Of a DNA stretch of 13,556 nucleotides, positions 7,518-13,556 are shown piece after piece (within the stretch, counting starts at the first letter, position 1; each line of letters begins with the position of its first letter). Origin of the DNA: Actinomycetota bacterium (GTDB lineage Bacteria; Actinomycetota; Acidimicrobiia; Spongiisociales; ZC4RG35); the NCBI GenBank assembly GCA_003242515.1, contig QGUS01000021.1:1-13556 (forward strand), read 5' to 3'. The notes below the pieces were generated by a model. The model was not told the DNA's origin. It did not search any database and saw only the letters and a program-made list of their open reading frames with translations. Made by a program: the position numbers and the translations under genes.

Positions 7518-7537
7518 CGATCCGGCCTCGCACCGTG

Positions 7538-7553
7538 CGACCCGGCGGGGTCG
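7538..7553. terminator. Small hairpin in the convergent gap
   Basis: CGACCC and GGGTCG form a 6-bp stem around a 4-nt loop, 27 nt beyond the NIPSNAP stop codon. It could help end transcription from the minus strand. It has no T tract and is short, so the support is weak. Confidence 0.2.
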
Positions 7554-7580
7554 GCTCGTAGGACCCGGACGGGCCAGGTC

Positions 7581-7919
7581 TCAGATCGACGGGGAGAAGT
7601 CGGTGGGGACGAGGATCATCTCGTCGATCTCACCCACCAGGTCGCCGTGGGCGGCGGTGGTGTCCCGCTTGATCTGCCTCCACTCCTCGTCCGCCAGGAA
7701 CGCCTCCCATGAGGAGCGCATCGCGTCGTCGTCGGGCCACGCCAGGAGGTAGACGAACCGGGGCCGGTCCCCGCCCCGCTCCACCCACATGGCGCGGATG
7801 TCGAACTCATACCGCTCCATGATGCGTGCGGCGTGATCCCGGAAGCGGTCGAGGAAGGCCTGCTGGTTGTGCTCGTAGATCTCGTAGATGCGGAGCTCGT
7901 GGATCACCAGACCGAACAT
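7581..7919 (-). CDS. NIPSNAP family protein
   Basis: The product is 112 residues and fits a single ferredoxin-like alpha/beta barrel domain of the NIPSNAP type. The pattern is IHELRIYE at the N-terminus (6-13), a long helix with FLDRFRDHAARIMERYEF (22-39), a strand pair ending in FVYLLAWPDDDAM (55-67), then SWEAFLADEEW (70-80), and a last strand ending ILVPTDFSP. These proteins are usually dimers and their chemistry is mostly unknown. I choose the ATG at 7919 because the domain begins there and GGGGG lies about 6 nt upstream. Longer in-frame readings would run back through the divergent neighbour. The gene stands alone, 43 nt from a divergently transcribed gene, and the two may share regulation. 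Confidence 0.85.
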   Translation of the reverse strand: MFGLVIHELRIYEIYEHNQQAFLDRFRDHAARIMERYEFDIRAMWVERGGDRPRFVYLLAWPDDDAMRSSWEAFLADEEWRQIKRDTTAAHGDLVGEIDEMILVPTDFSPSI

Positions 7920-7949
7920 ATACCCCCGCACCCGGTTTCGCGGCCGAAA

Positions 7950-7955
7950 TACCTT
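7950..7955 (+). promoter_or_regulatory. Possible -10 element of a leaderless promoter
   Basis: TACCTT ends 7 nt before the GTG at 7963, the spacing at which transcription would begin at the start codon itself. No Shine-Dalgarno sequence precedes that GTG. No clear -35 element is seen. Confidence 0.35.
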
Positions 7956-7962
7956 TACGCCC

Positions 7963-8721
7963 GTGCGGATCGGAGTGCTCGAGGGGGTATTCGACCTCTC
8001 CCCCGCCGCCTGGGTGAGGGAGCGTTTGACCACGTTCGGGGTGAACGTCGCCTCGGTGATCCCCGAGGGGTTCGAGAGATACGGCCGGATCCTCCACCCG
8101 GCGCGCCGCGACGGCAGACCGGTCTCCTGGTCCGAGGTCGCCGCGCACAACAGCCGAGCCGTCCACCCGGAGATGCAGTGGCACGCCATCTCCGGTCTGC
8201 CGCCCGGCGAGCCCGGGGCTCCATGGGACGAGGGACCGATGGCGGGCAGCATCCCCGAGGACCTGACCGGGGTCCTCGTCGAGCATCTGCGCTCCCACAC
8301 CACGACTCCGGGATCGGTGTGGTTCGCCGTCTGGACCGGATGGGGCGCCCACCGACTCGCCCCACGACCGGGGACCCGGGCGTCGGGAGGTGTTCAGGCC
8401 CTCCCGGACCGGGACGAGCCACTGCCTCCGGCATTCGAGCTGCCGGCCCGCGAGTACTGGCTGCTGCACGGGCCGATCGAGGGTGCCCTGGAGACCATGT
8501 CCAGCCGGGGGTGGCAGTCCGTCAACCTCTGGTGGCCCGAGGACCGCGCCTGGTTCGTGAGCACGGAGATCGACTTCGCCTGGACCTATGTCGGCGGCAC
8601 CCGGGAGCTGATCGACGGACTGATGGCAGACCCGCGGCTGGAGGTCCTGCATGCATCACTCACCGACGGCGTCGCCTTCGACGCCGATCGGGTCAACGGC
8701 TCAGACCCCGAGGACCAGTGA
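7963..8721 (+). CDS. Protein of unknown function, 252 residues
   Basis: I do not recognise a named family. The product is soluble, with no signal peptide or membrane segment, and rich in Trp. It reads as a compact two-part fold: an N-terminal half with HPEMQWHAISGLPPG and SVWFAVWTGWGAHRLAPRPG, and a C-terminal half with AREYWLLHGPI, NLWWPEDRAWFVSTEIDFAW and TYVGGTRELIDGLMADPRLEV. The WPEDRAW...TEID...YVGG stretch looks like a conserved core. Coding character is supported by the GC-rich third positions and the uninterrupted frame. GTG at 7963 is the likely start; GTG at 7975 is an alternative. The last 21 nt overlap, tail to tail, the end of livF on the other strand. Confidence 0.8.
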   Translation: MRIGVLEGVFDLSPAAWVRERLTTFGVNVASVIPEGFERYGRILHPARRDGRPVSWSEVAAHNSRAVHPEMQWHAISGLPPGEPGAPWDEGPMAGSIPEDLTGVLVEHLRSHTTTPGSVWFAVWTGWGAHRLAPRPGTRASGGVQALPDRDEPLPPAFELPAREYWLLHGPIEGALETMSSRGWQSVNLWWPEDRAWFVSTEIDFAWTYVGGTRELIDGLMADPRLEVLHASLTDGVAFDADRVNGSDPEDQ

Positions 8722-9405
8722 GCGCAGGGTCGGGTCGTTGGCCAGCTCGGCGGCCGGCCCGCTCATCGTGATCCGGCCTTCCGTCAGCAGGTAGGCCCGG
8801 TCGGAGATCTCCAGCGCCCGGTGGACGTTCTGCTCCACCAGCACGACGCTCACTCCCCCCGAACAGACGGTGCGGATCACGTCGAACACCTCGTCCACGA
8901 TCACCGGTGCCAGGCCCAGGGAGGGCTCGTCCATGAGCAGCAGTCGCGGTCTCGCCATCAGGGCCCGGCCGATAGCGGCCATCTGCTGCTCGCCACCGGA
9001 CATGCTCCCGGCCACCTGGTTGGCCCGGTCTGCCAGCTTCGGGAACAGCGAGAACACCCACTCCAGGGTCTCCTCCCGCTTCGCCCGGGCCTCCTTGTGA
9101 TAGGCGCCCAGGTCGAGGTTGTCCCGGACGCTCATCGCCGGGAAGAGCCGCCGGCCCTCGGGGACGATGGCGACGCCGGCGCGGCATGTCCTGTGGGTGG
9201 GCACGCGGGTGATGTCCACCCCATCGATCTCGATCGAGCCCGAGCGCGGGCGGAGGATGCCGGCGATCGAGTTCACCAGCGTCGACTTGCCCGCGCCGTT
9301 GGGGCCGACCACGGAGACGACCTCGCCCTCCCCCACCTCGACCGAGACCGACCAGAGGGCCTGGGCGTCGCCATAGAAGACGTCGATGTCAGTGACCCTG
9401 AGCAT
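8701..9405 (-). CDS. livF: Branched-chain amino acid/amide-type ABC transporter ATPase LivF
   Basis: This is one of the two ATPases that power a HAAT-type importer at the inner face of the membrane. The product is 234 residues, the usual LivF length. Walker A GPNGAGKST is at 34-42, the Q-loop region VPEGRRLFP at 81-89, the signature MSGGEQQ at 135-141 and Walker B LLLMDEP at 155-161. The switch position reads VEQN rather than VEH, as is normal for LivF. I start at the ATG at 9405, not the GTG two codons earlier, because GGAGG lies 7 nt from the ATG but almost touches the GTG. The gene overlaps the end of livMG by 17 nt and closes the operon. Confidence 0.95.
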   Translation of the reverse strand: MLRVTDIDVFYGDAQALWSVSVEVGEGEVVSVVGPNGAGKSTLVNSIAGILRPRSGSIEIDGVDITRVPTHRTCRAGVAIVPEGRRLFPAMSVRDNLDLGAYHKEARAKREETLEWVFSLFPKLADRANQVAGSMSGGEQQMAAIGRALMARPRLLLMDEPSLGLAPVIVDEVFDVIRTVCSGGVSVVLVEQNVHRALEISDRAYLLTEGRITMSGPAAELANDPTLRSLVLGV

Positions 9406-11284
9406 CGGCACTCCTCCCCAGATAAGCGCTGACCACCTGCGGATCCCTCATGACCACCGAAGGCTCGCCGGAGGCCAGGACGGTGCCCTGGTTCATCACC
9501 ACGATGCGGGTGGCGAGCTGGTTGACGACCCGCAACAGGTGCTCCACCAGGACGATCGAGACGCCGGAGCGGTGGATCCGCCAGACGACCTCGACCGCGT
9601 TGTCGATCTCCACCGGATTGAGCCCGGCGAGCGCCTCGTCGAGCAGGAGCAGCTTGGGCCGGGTCGCCATGGCCCGGGCCATCTCGAGCAGCTGCCGCTC
9701 GTGGAGGTTGATCCCGCCCGGCAGGTCGTCACCCCGTCCGGCGAGGCCCACCAGGGCCAGGTAGCGCTCGGCCTCCTGCCTGGCGGCATGCAGGCTCTTC
9801 GGCTCCCGCCCGAACATGATGGCGATGGCCACGTTGTCCCTGACCGTCAGCGACGGGAAGGGACGCGGGATCTGGTAGGTCCGCGCCACACCGAGATGGG
9901 CGATGTGGTGCGGACGCATGCCGGTGGTGTCCACCCCGCCCACCTTCACGGTCCCCGAGGTCGGCGGGAAGAAGCCCGAGATGAGGTTGACGAGCGTCGT
10001 CTTGCCGGAGCCGTTGGGACCCACCAGGCCGAGGATCTCGCCGGAGCGGACCTGGATGGAGACGCCGTCGACCGCCTTGAGGCCGCCGAAGTGCTTCTTC
10101 ACGTCGACGGTCTCGACGACCACCTCGTCCGCCGATGCGGGCGCATCCGCCCACTCCCCCTGGGCGGCGACGGCCCCGGACCCGGCCTCCCCGGCCTCCG
10201 TCCTCCTGGCCGGGAGGAACCCGACGAAGGCCGCCAGCAGCAGGCCGGAGGCGACGCTCCAGACGAAGTCGCCACCGAAGGCGCCGGCCAGCGCCGGGAC
10301 CAGCACTCCGAGCACGGCGACACCGGCCACCGTCCAACGCCTCCGGGCGAACCGGGACATGAGCCCGTCCGGGGCGAGCAGGACGAGGGCGATGAGGACG
10401 ACGCCCAGGATCACGAGGCTCCAGCCCTCCAGCTTCAGGGTCTGGAGGCGGTTCTGGAGGATCATGACGTAGAGGGCGCCCACCAGGGGGCCGGCCCAGT
10501 GGCGGCGCCCGCCGAGGACGCTCATCACGATCACCATCACCGGCACCCGCAGGTTGAAAGTGCCCTCAGGGGTGACGAAGCCGACGCGCAGGGCGTAGGC
10601 GCCACCGGCGAGGCCGGCGATCACGCCGGTCAGCGCGATGGCGTACATCTTGTGGGAGAAGGTGGGGACGCCGATCGCCTCCGCCACGTCCTCGTCGTCG
10701 TGGATCGCGAAGAGGGCCCAGCCGTAGCGGGTCTGGCTCATCCAGTAGGAGACGGCGATCGCCACCACGGCCACCGCCCCGGACACGACGAAGAAGAAGT
10801 CCTGGGGCGTGCCGATCCAGCCGGGCACCTTCGGCACCGGGACGGTGAGCCCCTGGCCTCCGTCGATGGCGTCGTTGAGACGGGCGACGGCCAGCAGGAT
10901 GAACGGGAGAGCGAGCGTGAGCAGGGCGAAGATCTCGCCCCGCAGCGAGCGGAGCCGGAAGGCGATGAAGCCGACCACCAGCGCCAGGACGGTGGACAGC
11001 ACCCCGCCGACCAGGATGGCCTGCCACCAGTCCCAGCCCATCCGGACGGTGAGCACGGCCATCGCATACACCCCGACACCGAAGAACGCCCCCTGGCCGA
11101 ACGAGAAGTAGCCGGCGTATCCCGAGAGGAGGTTCCAGCTCGTGGCCAGCGCCGCCCAGAACAACAGCTCGGAGGCGAGAATCACATACGAGGTCGCGAA
11201 CCCGGTCGCATCGCGCAGCTGCGGCATCACCGCGACCAGGACGGCGAGAACCGGGATGAGGATCCAGCCTCGTTCGCGTCTCAA
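9389..11284 (-). CDS. livMG: Fused LivM permease and LivG ATPase of a HAAT-type ABC importer
   Basis: One 631-residue polypeptide joins a membrane permease to a cytoplasmic ATPase. Residues 1-315 are LivM: several membrane segments, SGYAGYFSFGQGAFFGVGVY (54-73) and the ATPase-contact loop with DDEDVAEAIGVPTFSHKMYAI (196-216). Residues 317-356 add two more hydrophobic segments, and 360-388 are an Ala/Gly/Glu-rich linker. Residues 388-627 are LivG: Walker A GPNGSGKTT at 422-430, Gln471 in the Q-loop, Walker B LLLLDE at 545-550 and switch His582. The signature LSGGQ position reads INLHERQ (525-531). The frame is open throughout, with no stop or restart between domains. The start is TTG at 11284, overlapping the livH stop as TTGA, with AAGG about 8 nt upstream. 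Longer in-frame readings would run inside livH and lack LivM-like sequence. Confidence 0.93.
   Translation of the reverse strand: MRRERGWILIPVLAVLVAVMPQLRDATGFATSYVILASELLFWAALATSWNLLSGYAGYFSFGQGAFFGVGVYAMAVLTVRMGWDWWQAILVGGVLSTVLALVVGFIAFRLRSLRGEIFALLTLALPFILLAVARLNDAIDGGQGLTVPVPKVPGWIGTPQDFFFVVSGAVAVVAIAVSYWMSQTRYGWALFAIHDDEDVAEAIGVPTFSHKMYAIALTGVIAGLAGGAYALRVGFVTPEGTFNLRVPVMVIVMSVLGGRRHWAGPLVGALYVMILQNRLQTLKLEGWSLVILGVVLIALVLLAPDGLMSRFARRRWTVAGVAVLGVLVPALAGAFGGDFVWSVASGLLLAAFVGFLPARRTEAGEAGSGAVAAQGEWADAPASADEVVVETVDVKKHFGGLKAVDGVSIQVRSGEILGLVGPNGSGKTTLVNLISGFFPPTSGTVKVGGVDTTGMRPHHIAHLGVARTYQIPRPFPSLTVRDNVAIAIMFGREPKSLHAARQEAERYLALVGLAGRGDDLPGGINLHERQLLEMARAMATRPKLLLLDEALAGLNPVEIDNAVEVVWRIHRSGVSIVLVEHLLRVVNQLATRIVVMNQGTVLASGEPSVVMRDPQVVSAYLGRSADAQGH
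9413..9419 (-). promoter_or_regulatory. Ribosome binding site that fixes the livF start
   Basis: GGGGAGG on the minus strand leaves 7 nt to the ATG at 9405. The upstream in-frame GTG at 9411 would have only a 1-nt gap. This decides for the ATG. Confidence 0.75.
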
Positions 11285-12153
11285 TGCGCCGCCTTTCTCC
11301 GGAAGAGGCCCTGGGGCCTGAAGATCAGGGCCAGCACGACCAGCGAGAAGACCACCAGGGGCGAAGTCGCCGGGTTCCAGACGACCGCCACCAGGCCGGA
11401 CACCGCACCGACGAGGAGCCCTGCCCAGAGGGTGCCGGCCACGTTGCCGATGCCGCCGAGGATGACGATGGCGAACACCAGGCCCACCCACTCCATCGCC
11501 GAGTCCGGGGTGACCGTGCCCCGCAGGGTGAAGAGGGTGCCCGCGACCGCCGCCGTGGCCCCGGAAGCCCCCGCGAGGAGGATCCCGAGCGTCCGGTGGT
11601 CGATGCCGAAGGCGGCCGCGATCTGCCGGTCCTGGCCGAACGCCTGGAGGGCGCGCCCGGCGTAGGTCCGGTCGAGGAACAGACGGATGCCGACCACCAG
11701 CACCGCGGCGAAGAGGGCCGCCATGACCGTCGGCAGCGGGAAGATCAGGCTGCCGACGCTCACCGAGCGGGTGGCGTACGGGTTGATGTCACCTGGCAGA
11801 CGCTGGAAGTCGGCGGTCCAGTAGTTCTGGACGAGCTGGATCATGAGGATGAGGAGCCCGTAGCTGATCAGGAGCGAGTTCAGCTCGGACACCTCGAACC
11901 GGTCGTAGAGGAGATGGATCACGGCCGCGACCACGAACAGGATCGGGACGGTGACGACGAGGACCCCGAGTGGGCCGAGCCCGGTCGGCCCGGCCCACTC
12001 GATGGTCAGGTAGGCGCCCAACAGGATGACCCCGAAGTGCGCCAGGTTGATCACACGGAGGAAGCCCCAGGTCAACGACAGCCCGAGTGCCATCAGGGCG
12101 AAGAGGCTGCCCTGGAGGGCCCCCGAGATGGCGGCCTGGATCGCTTGCTCCAC
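11281..12153 (-). CDS. livH: Branched-chain amino acid/amide-type ABC transporter permease LivH
   Basis: LivH is the first permease of the importer and pairs with the LivM part of the next gene. The product is 290 residues with about eight hydrophobic segments. The N-terminal block SLFALMALGLSLTWGFLRVINLAHFG (16-41) is a strong LivH signature. The ATPase-contact loop reads RALQAFGQDRQIAAAFGIDHRTLGI. The late motif VILGGIGNVAGTLWAGLLVG is also typical. The start is GTG at 12153, with GAGG about 6 nt upstream, and it lies 10 nt after the livK stop. Its TGA overlaps the TTG of livMG by 4 nt, so the two permease genes are coupled. The substrate is not evident from the permease. Confidence 0.96.
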   Translation of the reverse strand: MEQAIQAAISGALQGSLFALMALGLSLTWGFLRVINLAHFGVILLGAYLTIEWAGPTGLGPLGVLVVTVPILFVVAAVIHLLYDRFEVSELNSLLISYGLLILMIQLVQNYWTADFQRLPGDINPYATRSVSVGSLIFPLPTVMAALFAAVLVVGIRLFLDRTYAGRALQAFGQDRQIAAAFGIDHRTLGILLAGASGATAAVAGTLFTLRGTVTPDSAMEWVGLVFAIVILGGIGNVAGTLWAGLLVGAVSGLVAVVWNPATSPLVVFSLVVLALIFRPQGLFRRKAAH

Positions 12154-12163
12154 AGGCGACCTC

Positions 12164-13480
12164 TTACCTGGACGGACCCCGCAGCGCAGCGGCAGCCTTG
12201 TCCGCCGGCCAGACGACCACCCAGTCGCCGTCCTGGACCTGCTTGAGCATCTGGTTGGTGTCCCAGAAGTTGTTCTTCGCAGGGTCGAAGTCGACGTGGC
12301 CGACGAAGGTCAGGTCGGCGCCGTTCGCATGCAGCCAGTCACAGATCTCCTGGTGGTCCAGAGACCCGGCTCCCTGCACGCCCTGGGCGAGGATCTCCCA
12401 GGCGTTCCACGAGGCGGCCGCCTGGGTCTCGAAGGTCGTGTAGGGGATGCCGGCGTCGGCGGCACGCCGGGCGAACTCCTCGGCGATCTCGGCAGCCTCC
12501 GGGCTGAGGCCCTCGAGGACCTTGTCGTTCGGCTCGAACATGGTCACCGATAGGATCGGGAAGTCGTGCTCGGCGGCCAGCCCGAGCAGCGGACCGGGGG
12601 CCGGGAACAGGGCGAACATCGCCGGCGGGAGGTACCCGTCGAGGGCCAGCATGGCCTCGATGAGACCGTTGGCGTCGACGCCCAGGCCGTTGAGCATCAC
12701 CAGGTCGGGATCGGCCGAACGGATCTGGGTCGCGATGGCGTCCCACTCGGTGTTGCCCGGCGGGTAGGGGATGTCGGCGACGACCTCGATGCCGCGCTCC
12801 GGGAAGATCTCCAGCGCCGCGGGCTCGTCGACGTCGGGACGCCCGTAGCTCACGAACGACACGGAACCGGACTGGTTGGTGACCACGGCCACCGTCTCGA
12901 TCCCGCCGACGGACTCGAGCGCGTCGATGAGCTGGTTCGGGATGAACTCGTTCGGGCTGTAGCCGATCGACCACGCCGGGAACTGGCACGCGTAGTTCAG
13001 GGTCGGCGCCAGCACCGCCGTGTGCTGCGGGAGCACGAAGCCGTACCGCTCGGCGATCGGCATCGCCGCCTGGATGTTCGGGGTGGCGTACGGACCGATG
13101 ATCAGGTCGACGCCCTCCTGGCTGATCAGCTGCTCGTAGAGCGTGGCGACGTTGTCGGTCACCGACTCGTCGTCACGGACGTCCCACACCACGGGACGGC
13201 CCAGCAGGCCGCCGTTGGCGTTGAGCCGCTCGACGAACATCTCGCCGGCCAGCTTGTGGATGATGCCGGTGGCACCGAACCCGCCGGTGAGCGACAGGGT
13301 GCCGCCGACGACGATCGGATCGCCGCTCGGAGCGCCCGCCGTCGTGGTGGTCCCCTGCGCGCCGGTGGTGGTGGTACCGCCGGACCCTGCAGTGGTGCTC
13401 GTGGACCCGCTGCTGCCGCCACATGCCGCCACGACGAGCGCAAGTGCGATGAGCAGCGTGAGCAATCTCGTGGGTCTCAT
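12164..13480 (-). CDS. livK: Substrate-binding lipoprotein of the HAAT-type ABC importer (LivK-like)
   Basis: This is the extracytoplasmic receptor that catches the solute and delivers it to the permease. The product is 438 residues. It has a lipoprotein signal peptide (1-19) with lipobox VVAAC and Cys20 as the anchor, then a flexible Ser/Thr/Gly linker (21-53). A two-lobed periplasmic-binding-protein domain follows, with IVVGGTLSLTGGFGATG (56-72), NANGGLLGRPVVWDVRDDES and LISQEGVDLIIGPYATPNI. The start is ATG at 13480, with AGGAGG (13491-13496) 10 nt upstream. It is the first and probably most highly made gene of the operon. The ligand cannot be named: the family takes branched-chain amino acids, amides, urea and aromatic acids. 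Confidence 0.95.
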   Translation of the reverse strand: MRPTRLLTLLIALALVVAACGGSSGSTSTTAGSGGTTTTGAQGTTTTAGAPSGDPIVVGGTLSLTGGFGATGIIHKLAGEMFVERLNANGGLLGRPVVWDVRDDESVTDNVATLYEQLISQEGVDLIIGPYATPNIQAAMPIAERYGFVLPQHTAVLAPTLNYACQFPAWSIGYSPNEFIPNQLIDALESVGGIETVAVVTNQSGSVSFVSYGRPDVDEPAALEIFPERGIEVVADIPYPPGNTEWDAIATQIRSADPDLVMLNGLGVDANGLIEAMLALDGYLPPAMFALFPAPGPLLGLAAEHDFPILSVTMFEPNDKVLEGLSPEAAEIAEEFARRAADAGIPYTTFETQAAASWNAWEILAQGVQGAGSLDHQEICDWLHANGADLTFVGHVDFDPAKNNFWDTNQMLKQVQDGDWVVVWPADKAAAALRGPSR

Positions 13481-13518
13481 CTGCCTTCTTCCTCCTAGAT
13501 GGCTCAGGGCCGGCGCCG

Positions 13519-13532
13519 AGTATACGAATACT
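13519..13532 (-). promoter_or_regulatory. Candidate -10 region with a short inverted repeat upstream of livK
   Basis: AGTAT and ATACT flank ACGA as a 5-4-5 inverted repeat. On the minus strand TATACT (13519-13524) is a good -10 hexamer, about 40 nt before the livK start codon. No good -35 is seen 16-18 nt upstream. The repeat may be an operator or just the AT-rich promoter core. Confidence 0.35.
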
Positions 13533-13556
13533 GAACGCCGCGCGTCGCTTCGTTCA

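Noticed and set aside
7920..8303. Longer N-terminus for the NIPSNAP protein
   Set aside because: It would run through the divergent gene and encodes no NIPSNAP sequence; the ATG at 7919 fits the domain boundary and a ribosome site.
6083..8720. A novel defence or mobile system between the atp and liv operons
   Set aside because: The genes there are a sigma factor, a membrane protein, a NIPSNAP protein and one unknown. I see no nuclease, helicase, toxin, transposase, integrase, direct repeats or composition shift.
11285..11491. Longer N-terminus for the LivMG fusion, starting at 11491
   Set aside because: The added 69 residues lie inside livH, are Arg/Gly/Pro-rich and unlike any LivM. The TTG at 11284 gives the usual 4-nt stop/start overlap.
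9386..11665. Long plus-strand open frame opposite livMG and livH
   Set aside because: Same antisense artefact of high GC content; the translation is rich in His, Asp, Gly and Arg with no recognisable domain.

Overview
This is a GC-rich bacterial window in which every reading frame is dense with long spurious ORFs, as expected of an actinomycete-type genome. The subunit a, c and AtpI sequences, the SigE-type ECF sigma factor, the frequent GTG/TTG starts and the Thr/Gly-rich lipoprotein linker point to Actinomycetota. An uncultured lineage such as Acidimicrobiia would fit, but I cannot fix the class from sequence alone.

Region 1 (1-6055, minus strand) is an F1Fo ATP synthase operon read right to left: atpZ, atpI, atpB (a), atpE (c), atpF (b), atpH (delta), atpA (alpha), atpG (gamma) and the first 259 codons of atpD (beta), which runs off the left edge. 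Genes overlap or lie within about 30 nt of each other, so one polycistronic message is expected. Just upstream of atpZ is a perfect 18-bp palindrome, TTGTGAAACGTTTCACAA. It matches the Rex operator form (TTGTGAA-N4-TTCACAA) and also contains the CRP-type core TGTGA-N6-TCACA. It lies downstream of, or overlapping, two candidate sigma-70-like promoters, which suggests redox or cAMP-type control of ATP synthase. The last roughly 57 bases at the left edge look eroded, with a lost Walker B Asp and atypical codons, and are probably an assembly-edge artefact.

Region 2 (6230-7517, plus strand, divergent from atp) is a two-gene unit. It encodes a SigE-family ECF sigma factor translationally coupled to an unrecognised single-pass membrane protein with four cysteines in its outer domain. 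A hairpin overlaps the stop codon of the second gene.

Region 3 (7581-8721) holds a small NIPSNAP-type protein on the minus strand and, divergent from it, an unrecognised 252-residue protein on the plus strand that may be translated from a leaderless message.

Region 4 (8701-13480, minus strand) is a branched-chain amino acid/amide-type (HAAT) ABC importer operon, livK-livH-livMG-livF. The second permease and one ATPase are fused into a single 631-residue polypeptide. That fused ATPase has a degenerate ABC signature (INLHERQ), while LivF keeps a canonical-like one (MSGGEQQ), so an asymmetric ATPase pair is predicted. The substrate cannot be told from sequence.

I found no tRNA, rRNA, CRISPR array, insertion sequence, phage gene or clear novel defence system. 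The most distinctive items are the operator palindrome at the atp promoter, the LivMG fusion with its degenerate signature, and the sigma factor with its unrecognised membrane partner.
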